Positions 1 to 5,568 are shown, numbered from the stretch's first letter. The stretch is 5,901 nt of DNA from Methylophilales bacterium (GCA_013205275.1 JABMNG010000171.1:1-5901); one strand, 5' to 3'. Translations and numbers: made by a program. The notes: generated by a model from the sequence alone, not told the origin.

Positions 1-2
1 CC

Positions 3-50
3 TTAATGGTGGTTGGTTTTCGCACCAACCCAGCGGCAGAAGAAAAATAA
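3..50 (+). CDS. Possible 3' end of a rightward gene, unidentified
   Basis: An open frame enters from the left edge and stops at TAA (48-50), giving a tail that reads LMVVGFRTNPAAEEK. The composition (Ala, Pro and a charged end) looks like an ordinary protein C-terminus and is less AT-rich than the DNA after it. A strong hairpin starts 7 nt after the stop, as expected for a gene end. Only 15 codons are visible, no family can be recognised, and a second frame is also open here (2-103), so the call is weak. Confidence 0.25.
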   Translation, partial: LMVVGFRTNPAAEEK

Positions 51-56
51 TTAGGG

Positions 57-108
57 GAAAATTAATCTTCTACAACTTTTTCCTTCCGTTGGTAGACGAT
101 TAATTTTC
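57..108 (+). terminator. Large imperfect hairpin, possible (bidirectional) terminator
   Basis: Positions 57-67 pair perfectly with 98-108 (11 bp), 68/97 is a mismatch, 69-72 pair with 93-96, G92 is bulged, and 73-76 pair with 88-91. This makes 19 base pairs around an 11-nt loop (77-87). The 5' arm is A-rich and the 3' arm ends in TTTT, the usual look of an A/T-flanked terminator. The outer stem is nearly all A-T and no long T-run follows it, so terminator strength is doubtful. It sits 7 nt after the possible gene end at 50. It could instead be a copy of a dispersed palindromic repeat. Confidence 0.4.
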
Positions 109-135
109 TGAAAAGTCAGGATGAGGATAAATTAA

Positions 136-297
136 ATGCATTTGGTGAGCCTAATGCTTTTGTACCATTTAATTGCCTCTAAAAACCTTAGTATTGATAT
201 GACAAAAAATTACTTCCTTATTGTCAATTATGTTCATTATTTTAAGAGGGAATTTCTGCGCCTGGGAAAGTTGAGACCTACATCTAAATCAAAATGA
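136..297 (+). CDS. Small ORF, 53 aa, unknown
   Basis: An ATG at 136 opens a 53-codon frame that ends at TGA (295-297). A GAGG Shine-Dalgarno-like sequence lies at 123-126, 9 nt before the ATG, which is the main argument for translation. The product begins with a hydrophobic stretch (LVSLMLLYHLIA) and ends basic (KLRPTSKSK); it has no recognisable domain. An in-frame TAA at 133-135 rules out a longer form. Its stop overlaps the Fur-like palindrome. A frame of this length occurs by chance fairly often, so it is listed as a candidate only. Confidence 0.25.
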   Translation: MHLVSLMLLYHLIASKNLSIDMTKNYFLIVNYVHYFKREFLRLGKLRPTSKSK

Positions 298-309
298 TAA
301 TGATTCGCA
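271..309 (+). promoter_or_regulatory. Promoter-like -35/-10 pair with overlapping Fur-box-like palindrome
   Basis: TTGAGA (271-276; 5 of 6 to the sigma70 -35 consensus) and GATAAT (296-301; 5 of 6 to the -10) are separated by 19 nt, slightly longer than ideal. Positions 295-309 (TGATAATGATTCGCA) match the 7-1-7 Fur consensus TGATAAT-N-ATTATCA at 12 of 14 positions, with a perfect left half. An operator lying on the -10 would be a typical repressor layout. The AT-rich background makes chance matches likely, and no solid gene follows on this strand. Confidence 0.25.
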
Positions 310-348
310 GTACCACATTGGTTTTAATCATTCTGTAAAATCTTCTTC

Positions 349-426
349 ATGAATCATTTATTAAATTTTATTTTGGTGTTAGGTTTATTAATGACCTATT
401 GCATGGCTGTTACACAAGCCATTTAG
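349..426 (+). CDS. Tiny hydrophobic ORF, 25 aa (signal-peptide-like)
   Basis: ATG at 349 to TAG at 424-426. The product has a short polar start (MNH), a hydrophobic core (LLNFILVLGLLM) and a small-residue end (AVTQA), much like a secretion signal or a one-helix micropeptide. The frame stays open for about 26 more codons after the TAG, so it could also be the first piece of a broken exported-protein gene. No Shine-Dalgarno sequence is visible before the ATG, and a hairpin overlaps its 3' end. The evidence is weak. Confidence 0.15.
   Translation: MNHLLNFILVLGLLMTYCMAVTQAI
403..422 (+). repeat. Small inverted repeat, possible weak terminator
   Basis: ATGGCT (403-408) and AGCCAT (417-422) form a perfect 6-bp stem. 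An alternative fold with one bulge adds three inner pairs (GTT/ACA type). On the + strand TTTAG follows, then five T at 431-435, so a weak rightward terminator is possible; the T-run is too far from the stem to be convincing. On the minus strand no T-run follows, so it is unlikely to end the pnt operon. Confidence 0.25.
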
Positions 427-510
427 TTCGTTTTTAGATTATCCACCATCTTTCTAATCTGCCACCTAGACAGAATTTCGGCCATCACTTTTCTATCATC
501 CTTGTAATTT

Positions 511-789
511 TTATTTTAGGTCTAAATCAAGTCCTTTAACTCGCCTTAAAAATTCTTTAGTGTATTTCACTTTATTAGTTTTTCCCATAATGGTTGTACT
601 TTCATGCTTGGGTATTTTTTTTTCTATTTTTGGTTTCTTCGCTTGGGGAATTGGTGGCTCTGCTGACTGGAGCAATACATAGACAATTGAAATAAAAACA
701 ATAGCAATGGACACCGCCAAAACAGCTACCACAATATTATTGGGGTTGTTCATTAGAAAGTTTAAAACATTTTCGTAGATTTCTGACAT
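511..789 (-). CDS. Small single-pass membrane protein, unknown function (92 aa)
   Basis: The family is not recognised. The 92-residue product has a short polar N-terminus (1-18), one strongly hydrophobic helix (about 19-40: IVVAVLAVSIAIVFISIVYV), a Pro/Lys-rich linker (44-62) and a basic C-terminus (RRVKGLDLDLK end). By the positive-inside rule the tail should be cytoplasmic. It lies 60 nt after pntB on the same strand and may be the last gene of the operon. No clear Shine-Dalgarno sequence precedes the ATG; the nearest AAGGA is about 25 nt away. A run of nine A in the coding strand (615-623) encodes part of the Lys-rich linker and could cause slippage. The clear helix-linker-basic layout argues for a real gene, but its role cannot be inferred. 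Confidence 0.6.
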   Translation of the reverse strand: MSEIYENVLNFLMNNPNNIVVAVLAVSIAIVFISIVYVLLQSAEPPIPQAKKPKIEKKIPKHESTTIMGKTNKVKYTKEFLRRVKGLDLDLK

Positions 790-849
790 TAGCTTAATTT
801 AGATGTTCACGAATCCTTATGATATTACAACTTTTGCCCGATGACTTTT

Positions 850-2214
850 TTATATCGCCTTAACGAGCTCCTCGACCACTTTCTTCGCATCCCCGAATAG
901 CATGGTCGTTTTGTCCAAATAAAAGAGATCATTATCTAGCCCTGCATAACCAGGCGCCATTGATCTTTTATTAACAATAATCATTTTAGCCTTCTGTGCC
1001 TCTAGGATAGGCATTCCGTAAATTGCGCTTCCGGGTGTTTTCGCAGCAGGATTAACCACATCATTGGCTCCAATGACTAGGACCACATCGGTCTGACTAA
1101 ACTCCCCATTGATATCTTCCATCTCTAAGACTTGTTCATACGGCACGTCAGCTTCGGCTAACAAGACATTCATATGGCCGGGCATTCGACCAGCCACAGG
1201 ATGAATCGCATATTTAACGGTGACTCCTTTTTCGATCAATTTTGCAGTAAGTTCTTGCAAGGCATGCTGTGCTCTAGCTACGGCTAGTCCATACCCCGGT
1301 ACAATAATCACAGAGTCTGCATTTGACATTAAATAAGCCACGTCCTCTACAGATCCAGATTTCACAGGTCGCTCCCCTCCGGTCGAAATCTCTGTTGTTA
1401 CGTCAGATCCAAAACCTCCCAGCATGACTGAGATGATCGAACGGTTCATTGCTTTACACATAATATAAGACAAGATTGCACCAGAGGATCCCACGCACGC
1501 CCCAGCAATAATAAGTACTGAATTATTGAGTGTAAAACCAATTCCGGCTGCAGCCCAACCCGAATAACTGTTTAACATAGACACAACGACTGGCATATCT
1601 GCTCCACCTATTGGAACAATCAAGGTCACACCTAACACTAACGCTAACGCCACCATTAATAAAAATGCCAAAATTGATTCTGATTGAAAATAAATCACCC
1701 CACATGTGACCATAGAAATCGCTAAAATAAGATTAATCCAATGTTGTCCAACAAAAACAATTGCCTTGGCTCCAAACTTGCCAGACAACTTTCCAAATGC
1801 AACTATCGATGCTGTAAAAGTTATGGCCCCAATAAACGCCCCAATAAACAATTCAAAGCGCTGAATAGTTGAATGTGTTTCGTACGCATTAAATACCGCT
1901 GCGACCCCTATTAAAACAGCCGCAAGCCCTACAAAAGAATGCATGAGGGCAACTAATTCCGGCATTTTGGTCATTTGGACTTTTTTTGCCGTATAGATTC
2001 CAATGCTCCCACCCAGGAAAAGTGGGATAAGAATTAAAATAATGTTTAAATATTCTCCCAGCCACAAGGTAGCAGCAATGGCAATTGTCATTCCAATCAT
2101 GCCAAATAAATTACCCAGCCTGGCTGAGGTTGGCGATGAAAGCCCCCTTAAAGCTAATATAAAAAAAATCGCCGCGAGTAAATACGCTATGCTTGAAAGG
2201 GCGTGGTTACTCAT
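850..2214 (-). CDS. pntB: NAD(P) transhydrogenase subunit beta (PntB)
   Basis: PntB is the beta subunit of the proton-translocating transhydrogenase (NADH + NADP+ + H+out to NAD+ + NADPH + H+in) in the inner membrane. At 454 residues it is about family length (E. coli ~462). Residues 1-265 form membrane domain dII: an N-terminus of family type (ALRGLSSP, GNLFGMIGM), the channel histidine in MHSFVG (His92), and GGADMPVVVSMLNSYSGW (203-220). The C-terminal third is the NADP(H)-binding domain dIII with GYGLAVARAQ (307-316), HPVAGRMPGHMNV (338-350), GANDVVNP (382-389) and NKRSMAPGYAG (415-425). All signature motifs are intact, so it should be functional. The ATG overlaps the end of pntAb by 8 nt; no strong Shine-Dalgarno sequence is visible, which suggests translational coupling. 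Confidence 0.97.
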   Translation of the reverse strand: MSNHALSSIAYLLAAIFFILALRGLSSPTSARLGNLFGMIGMTIAIAATLWLGEYLNIILILIPLFLGGSIGIYTAKKVQMTKMPELVALMHSFVGLAAVLIGVAAVFNAYETHSTIQRFELFIGAFIGAITFTASIVAFGKLSGKFGAKAIVFVGQHWINLILAISMVTCGVIYFQSESILAFLLMVALALVLGVTLIVPIGGADMPVVVSMLNSYSGWAAAGIGFTLNNSVLIIAGACVGSSGAILSYIMCKAMNRSIISVMLGGFGSDVTTEISTGGERPVKSGSVEDVAYLMSNADSVIIVPGYGLAVARAQHALQELTAKLIEKGVTVKYAIHPVAGRMPGHMNVLLAEADVPYEQVLEMEDINGEFSQTDVVLVIGANDVVNPAAKTPGSAIYGMPILEAQKAKMIIVNKRSMAPGYAGLDNDLFYLDKTTMLFGDAKKVVEELVKAI

Positions 2215-2527
2215 GTGTCTCGTCTCGCTTTGATTTTTTCCTCTTAAACATCTCGAGCATACGATGCGTCACAAAAAATCCGCCAAAGATGTTAATTGAC
2301 GCGAAAAATATAGCAATTGCACCTAAAATGTTGCTAAATGTCACTAAATCCGCATTATGGTCTCCTACCTGAAGGATGGCGCCGACAATAACGATGCCTG
2401 AAATTGCGTTGGTCACAGACATCAATGGGGTATGAAGCGCGGGGGTAACGTTCCAAACAACGTGATAGCCTACGAAAATGGCTAATACGAAAATTGAAAT
2501 ATTTTGAATGGTAAGTAATTCCGCCAT
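2207..2527 (-). CDS. pntAb: NAD(P) transhydrogenase subunit alpha part 2 (PntAb), membrane
   Basis: This is the small membrane piece of a split alpha subunit, which with PntB forms proton-channel domain dII. The 106 residues contain three hydrophobic helices (about 8-25, 38-53 and 64-87) and the family motif VTPALHTPLMSVTNAISG (27-44), followed by a charged tail (KRKKSKRDETHE). The ATG at 2525-2527 is chosen because it gives the family-like start MAELL and has AGGAG at 2533-2537, 5 nt upstream. A longer ATG start at 2569 would run through the end of pntAa and swallow that ribosome binding site. The gene starts 8 nt after pntAa stops and overlaps pntB by 8 nt. The split pntAa/pntAb form is the one known from Rhodospirillum rubrum, unlike the fused PntA of E. 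coli. Confidence 0.95.
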   Translation of the reverse strand: MAELLTIQNISIFVLAIFVGYHVVWNVTPALHTPLMSVTNAISGIVIVGAILQVGDHNADLVTFSNILGAIAIFFASINIFGGFFVTHRMLEMFKRKKSKRDETHE

Positions 2528-2532
2528 AATTG

Positions 2533-2537
2533 CTCCT
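2533..2537 (-). promoter_or_regulatory. Ribosome binding site of pntAb
   Basis: AGGAG on the minus strand, 5 nt before the ATG at 2527. It shares bases with the TAG stop of pntAa (2536-2538), so ribosomes ending pntAa finish on it. It decides the short start of pntAb. Confidence 0.8.
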
Positions 2538-3657
2538 ATATGAGCTTGCCTCCATTGGTTAATAAACACCCTTTGACAAGCTCATCCTCAAGATTAATGT
2601 TAATTTTTCCTGAGTCATCAAACAAGAGCTTGATGAACTCTAAAATATTGCGCGAATATAGTGCCGAAGCATCCGTGCTCAAAAGGCTTGGTAAATTTGT
2701 CAAACCAATCACCGTAACTCCATTAATCACAATGATCTGGTTAGCTTTCGTTAATGGGCAATTGCCTGACCCATCTATCGCAAGGCCTGCTGCCATATCC
2801 ACAATCACAGATCCTGCTTTCATTTTCTTTACTGTTTCTCCAGATATTAGAATGGGGGGCTCCCGGCCTGGAATTAGCGCTGACGTAATAATGATGTCAG
2901 CCAATACTGCTTTCTCTGCTACCAATTGACTTTGCCTGTCTAGCCAAGATTTTGGCATTGGTTTAGCATAGCCCCCTTGACCAGCTGCATTTTCTTTTTC
3001 CTCATCCGTTTCAAACGGCACTTCAATAAACTTTGCCCCTAAGGACTCAATTTGTTCCTTAACTGCAGGCCTAACATCAGAGGCTTCTACCATTGCCCCT
3101 AAACGTTTTGCAGTTGCAATAGCTTGCAACCCTGCTACACCAGCGCCCAGTACAATAACCTTGGCTGCTTTTACAGTTCCTGCTGCCGTCATAAGCATTG
3201 GCATAAATTTTTTATAATAGTCTGCTGCTAAAATCACAGACTTGTAGCCGGCGATATTTGCTTGCGAGGATAGAACGTCCATCGACTGCGCCCGTGTATT
3301 TCTAGGCAATGCTTCTAAAGCAAATGCAGTAATGTTTTTTTTGAAAAAAAGATTTTTAAGTGTCTCATTGTAAGGCTCCAACAAACCCACAAGGCATTGA
3401 TGCGGCTGAAGTTGTTCAACCTCATGTGAGCTTAAAGCGCGCACCTGCAGAATGAGATCAGCCCGTAATACTTCAGAGCGACTAACTAGTGTCGCCCCTT
3501 CATTTTGAAACATCTCGTCTGAAATAGCCGCACTTATTCCGGCACCGAATTCTACTAGAACCTCTTGATTAAGCGCTCTTAATTTTTTTACAGTCTCCGG
3601 GGTAGCAGCCACTCGCGCTTCGCCTATAAGAGTTTCTTTTACGATGCCTATCTTCAC
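2536..3657 (-). CDS. pntAa: NAD(P) transhydrogenase subunit alpha part 1 (PntAa), NAD(H)-binding
   Basis: PntAa is the soluble NAD(H)-binding domain dI of the transhydrogenase, on the cytoplasmic face. It resembles alanine dehydrogenase in fold. The 373 residues begin MKIGIVKET (family form KIGIPKET) and continue GEARVAATPETVKKL. The RQD loop is intact (Arg119, Gln124, Asp127 in RNTRAQSMD), as are SSQANIAGY (130-138), the dinucleotide-binding GAGVAG (171-176) with Asp194 in ASDVRP, ALIPGREPP and DMAAGLAIDGSGNCPL. Length matches the split-type subunit (~380). The GTG at 3657 is preferred: it gives the family N-terminus, has GGAGAG about 10 nt upstream, and overlaps the tpiA TAG by one base (TAGTG). 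An ATG six codons upstream would add a non-family MWRDVL. It should be functional. Confidence 0.95.
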   Translation of the reverse strand: MKIGIVKETLIGEARVAATPETVKKLRALNQEVLVEFGAGISAAISDEMFQNEGATLVSRSEVLRADLILQVRALSSHEVEQLQPHQCLVGLLEPYNETLKNLFFKKNITAFALEALPRNTRAQSMDVLSSQANIAGYKSVILAADYYKKFMPMLMTAAGTVKAAKVIVLGAGVAGLQAIATAKRLGAMVEASDVRPAVKEQIESLGAKFIEVPFETDEEKENAAGQGGYAKPMPKSWLDRQSQLVAEKAVLADIIITSALIPGREPPILISGETVKKMKAGSVIVDMAAGLAIDGSGNCPLTKANQIIVINGVTVIGLTNLPSLLSTDASALYSRNILEFIKLLFDDSGKININLEDELVKGCLLTNGGKLI

Positions 3658-4451
3658 TAAGACGTCTCTCCACATTTGAGTTGATTGGCCGTTTCACAAA
3701 TTTGAGAAAATGCGCTTGGATCAATCGAGCAGCGCCCTACTAAACCACCATCAATATTATCCATTGTTAATAAGGCTTCTGCGTTGTCAGGGGTCATACT
3801 CCCACCGTAAATAATCTTAACCTGTTTTGCATATTCTGAGTTTTTTTCTGCAATAATTTTACGAATCATCTCATGCATCTCATTAGCGGCTTTAGGTTTC
3901 GCAAAATTTTCAGTGCCAATTGCCCAGGCAGGTTCGTAAGCAAACACAGCTTTGTTCTTAAACATCAGTTCGAGCATTTGAGGATCAAGACTTCCCAATA
4001 ACGCACGAACTTGACTCTCAACCACAGCTTTTGCGTTCCCCTTTTCCCGCTCGCCTTCCTTTTCTCCCACACAAAATATCGGGGTCAGATTTGCTTTGAG
4101 GGCTTGTGTAAATCGATTCGCAGCACTTTGAAAATTTTCACTGGTTAGCGCGCGCCTTTTAGAGTGTCCAATAGTTGCATATCGGCATCCAAACTCTGCC
4201 ACCATATAAGATGATATAGACCCGGTAAAGGCCCCATCCTCATATTGGCTAACATTTTGCGACCCCCAGGCAATATTGGTTCCTGACAAAATAGATTGGG
4301 CTCGCCATAAATAAGGGAAGGGAAGGCAAAGGGCAATGTCTAAATTATTAATCTTGCCTATCTTTGTTAATAGCGCTGTTAACATATCCTCGTTCCACTT
4401 TAATCGTCCGTGCATTTTTAAATTACCAACAATAAGTTTTTTGCTATGCAT
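3657..4451 (-). CDS. tpiA: Triosephosphate isomerase (TpiA), divergent at conserved residues
   Basis: TpiA interconverts glyceraldehyde-3-phosphate and dihydroxyacetone phosphate in the cytoplasm. The 264 residues cover the whole barrel (typical ~250). The catalytic residues are present: Asn10 and Lys12, His96, and Glu173 in AYEPAWAIGT, plus CVGE (127-130) and the phosphate-loop YGGS (215-218). Several near-invariant neighbours differ: NWK is NLK (Leu11), GEIS is GSIS (Ser78), GHSERR is GHSKRR (Lys98), PVW is PAW (Ala175), GTG is GTE (Glu181), and LVGG is LVGR (Arg240). The Glu-to-Lys change beside the catalytic His should hurt activity. The ATG at 4451 gives the family start KLIVGN; it overlaps the aldolase remnant by 8 nt and has no Shine-Dalgarno sequence, so its translation probably depends on that remnant. 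An earlier ATG at 4514 is a shadow of the remnant. Family identity is certain; full activity is doubtful. Confidence 0.93.
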   Translation of the reverse strand: MHSKKLIVGNLKMHGRLKWNEDMLTALLTKIGKINNLDIALCLPFPYLWRAQSILSGTNIAWGSQNVSQYEDGAFTGSISSYMVAEFGCRYATIGHSKRRALTSENFQSAANRFTQALKANLTPIFCVGEKEGEREKGNAKAVVESQVRALLGSLDPQMLELMFKNKAVFAYEPAWAIGTENFAKPKAANEMHEMIRKIIAEKNSEYAKQVKIIYGGSMTPDNAEALLTMDNIDGGLVGRCSIDPSAFSQICETANQLKCGETS

Positions 4452-4662
4452 AATGTTTTGCCATGTCAGACAAGGAGACACTACTAATTTTGTCGGTATA
4501 GTCTGCGCTGCCAAAAGCTATAAAACGCTCCCAGACTTCTTGAGCACAAGCTGTTGCTACTTTTAGGAAATAACGAGAATCAAAATCATCTTTTTTTTCA
4601 TGTATTGATTTTCCCATGCCAGCAGCATTGTCTAATAATTGCTTTTGTGTGATAAGCGCCAC
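4444..4662 (-). pseudogene. fba: Internally deleted class II fructose-bisphosphate aldolase remnant
   Basis: A 72-codon frame joins both ends of a Calvin-cycle-type class II aldolase. Residues 1-14 (MALITQKQLLDNAA) match the family start MALVSLRQLLDHAA. Residues 26-72 (FDSRYFLK, ERFIAFGSA, DKISSVSLSDMAKHYA) match its end (FDPRKFLK, ARFEAFGTAG, SKIKPISLEKMAKRYA). From family knowledge of ~345-360 residues, about 280 are missing, including all zinc ligands and the catalytic residues, so aldolase activity is impossible. The frame is open, so the loss looks like one in-frame deletion. The GTG at 4662 has AAGG 8 nt upstream; the frame overlaps prk by 31 nt and the tpiA ATG by 8 nt. It may still be translated and serve only to carry ribosomes into tpiA. 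An assembly error is the main alternative. Confidence 0.85.
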
Positions 4663-5525
4663 TTTTTTTTCCTTTTATCATTGAGGTCTCTTATGAGAGG
4701 GGTAAAAATAAATTGCATGGCTAAGCCCATTTTTCCACCGGGCACAACAATCGTATTTGGTCGCGTCATCATAGATCCATGCAGCATTCTTAATAAATAA
4801 GAAAAATCTACATTCGAGGGATCGCTAAATCGAATCACTACAAAACTTTCGTCAGCGCTTGGAATGTCTCGGGCAATAAAGGGGTTAGAGGTATCTACTA
4901 ACGGTACCCGCTGAAAATTGATGTGGGACCTTGAGAATTGCGGGGTGATATGATGAATATAATCCGGCATTCGATTTAAAATCGTATCTATAACAGCTTC
5001 TTTCGAATAGCCACGAATCCTATTGTCTCGATGTAATTTCTGGATCCACTCTAGATTGATAATCGGAACCACACCAACTAATAAATCTACATGTTTAGCA
5101 ACATCAGCGCCCGGCCCCGCATAACCACCATGCAATCCTTCATAAAATAAGAGGTCTGATGTTGCATTCACCCAGGGAGTTAAAGTTCCTGTTTTTTGGC
5201 CATAGATTCTGGCTTCCTCATCAGTATGAATGTAGCGCCTAGTTTTATATTTTCCCGTTTCTCCAAATATTCTAAAAGTATCGGCTAACTTACCTAATAA
5301 ATTGGCGTCTGGACTAAAGTGACTAAAGTTAACGTCACCATTCTTTTCATTTTTTTTAATTAACTCATCCATTTCATGACGCTCATATTTATGAAATGCG
5401 TCCCCCTCAATCATACTGGCAGTGATACTGTCACGTGTGAAAATATGCTGGAAGCTATCTCTTACCGTCGACGTTCCTGAACCAGACGATCCAGTTACGG
5501 CAATAATTGGATATTTTTGTGACAC
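4632..5525 (-). CDS. cbbP: Phosphoribulokinase, bacterial class I (PRK)
   Basis: PRK phosphorylates ribulose-5-phosphate with ATP to ribulose-1,5-bisphosphate, the substrate of Rubisco, and is diagnostic for the Calvin cycle. The 297 residues match the bacterial octameric class (~290). The P-loop is GSSGSGTST (12-20). EGDAFHKY (40-47) holds the catalytic Asp42 and His45; Arg49, FYEGLHGG (127-134, Walker B Glu129), and QKLHRD followed by RGYS (Lys163, Arg166, Asp167, Arg171) are present, as are TPQFSR, DTSNPFIARDIP and PNTIVVPGGKMG. All expected active-site residues are kept. The start is GTG with a Shine-Dalgarno GGAG 6 nt upstream. The C-terminal tail after the conserved core (KRKKKWRLSHKSNY) runs 31 nt into the aldolase remnant, and an A8 run (4663-4670) lies in that tail. 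The gene follows fbp by 43 nt. Confidence 0.97.
   Translation of the reverse strand: MSQKYPIIAVTGSSGSGTSTVRDSFQHIFTRDSITASMIEGDAFHKYERHEMDELIKKNEKNGDVNFSHFSPDANLLGKLADTFRIFGETGKYKTRRYIHTDEEARIYGQKTGTLTPWVNATSDLLFYEGLHGGYAGPGADVAKHVDLLVGVVPIINLEWIQKLHRDNRIRGYSKEAVIDTILNRMPDYIHHITPQFSRSHINFQRVPLVDTSNPFIARDIPSADESFVVIRFSDPSNVDFSYLLRMLHGSMMTRPNTIVVPGGKMGLAMQFIFTPLIRDLNDKRKKKWRLSHKSNY
4663..4670 (-). other. A8 homopolymer at the prk/fba overlap (possible slippage site)
   Basis: On the coding strand eight consecutive A follow AGG in the prk tail and form the spacer between the AAGG ribosome binding site and the GTG of the aldolase remnant. Adding one A (or losing two) would put the prk frame directly in phase with the remnant (KKK-VALIT), giving a PRK-remnant fusion. 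Whether slippage occurs cannot be told from sequence. Confidence 0.4.
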
Positions 5526-5531
5526 ACGTTG

Positions 5532-5537
5532 CTCCTT
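5532..5537 (-). promoter_or_regulatory. Ribosome binding site of prk
   Basis: AAGGAG on the minus strand, with 6 nt between GGAG and the GTG at 5523-5525. It supports the unusual GTG start that gives the family N-terminus MSQKYPIIAVTG. Confidence 0.8.
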
Positions 5538-5551
5538 TTATTTTTTTTGAC

Positions 5552-5564
5552 GCATTTAAAATGC
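5552..5564. repeat. Short palindrome in the fbp-prk gap
   Basis: GCATTT (5552-5557) and AAATGC (5559-5564) are perfect inverted arms around one base, in the 43-nt gap between fbp and prk. On the transcript it is followed by an A-rich stretch, not a U-run, so it is not a terminator. It could be a protein-binding site or an RNA processing point, or simply chance. Confidence 0.25.
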
Positions 5565-5568
5565 TTAA

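Larger units (their letters stand above)
51..510. other. 460-nt AT-rich stretch with no confident gene
   Basis: This stretch separates the possible rightward gene end at position 50 from the leftward operon that ends at 511. It holds a large hairpin, two short rightward ORFs (53 and 25 codons), a promoter-like pair with a Fur-like palindrome, and a small hairpin, each listed separately. No homology to known genes was recognised in any frame, and no tRNA-like fold was seen. No convincing terminator for the leftward operon is visible after 511. It may be plain intergenic DNA, a decayed gene, or a small-RNA locus. Confidence 0.6.

Noticed and set aside
11..30. Perfect 7-bp inverted repeat GGTTGGT/ACCAACC with a 6-nt loop
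   Set aside because: It has no T-run on either side and probably lies inside the end of a coding frame, so it is not called a terminator.
436..460. Inverted repeat AGATTA/TAATCT considered as terminator of the pnt operon
   Set aside because: Short AT stem, 13-nt loop and an A-run rather than a U-run in the transcript direction.
423..485. Leftward 20-codon ORF just after the 92-aa gene (starts MAEILSRW)
   Set aside because: It has a polar, protein-like look and a distant AAGGA, but is too short to separate from chance and is not in a frame reachable from the upstream gene without crossing a stop.
2003..2233. Rightward 76-codon frame opposite the start of pntB
   Set aside because: It is antisense to conserved PntB membrane helices; no independent support.
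2525..2569. Longer pntAb start at 2569
   Set aside because: It lies inside pntAa and covers the ribosome binding site AGGAG that serves the ATG at 2527.
2540..2929. Rightward 129-codon frame opposite pntAa
   Set aside because: It is antisense to strongly conserved PntAa sequence, with no ribosome binding site or recognisable product; a shadow frame.
3655..3675. ATG start of pntAa at 3675
   Set aside because: It adds MWRDVL, absent from the family, and uses up the GGAG ribosome binding site; the GTG at 3657 gives the family start KIGIVKET.
4449..4514. Longer tpiA start at the ATG at 4514 (21 extra residues)
   Set aside because: The extra residues do not match any TIM N-terminus and are the aldolase remnant read in another frame; the family start KLIVGN begins at 4451.
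4336..4566. Rightward 76-codon frame opposite tpiA and the aldolase remnant
   Set aside because: It is antisense to recognisable enzyme sequence; no independent support.
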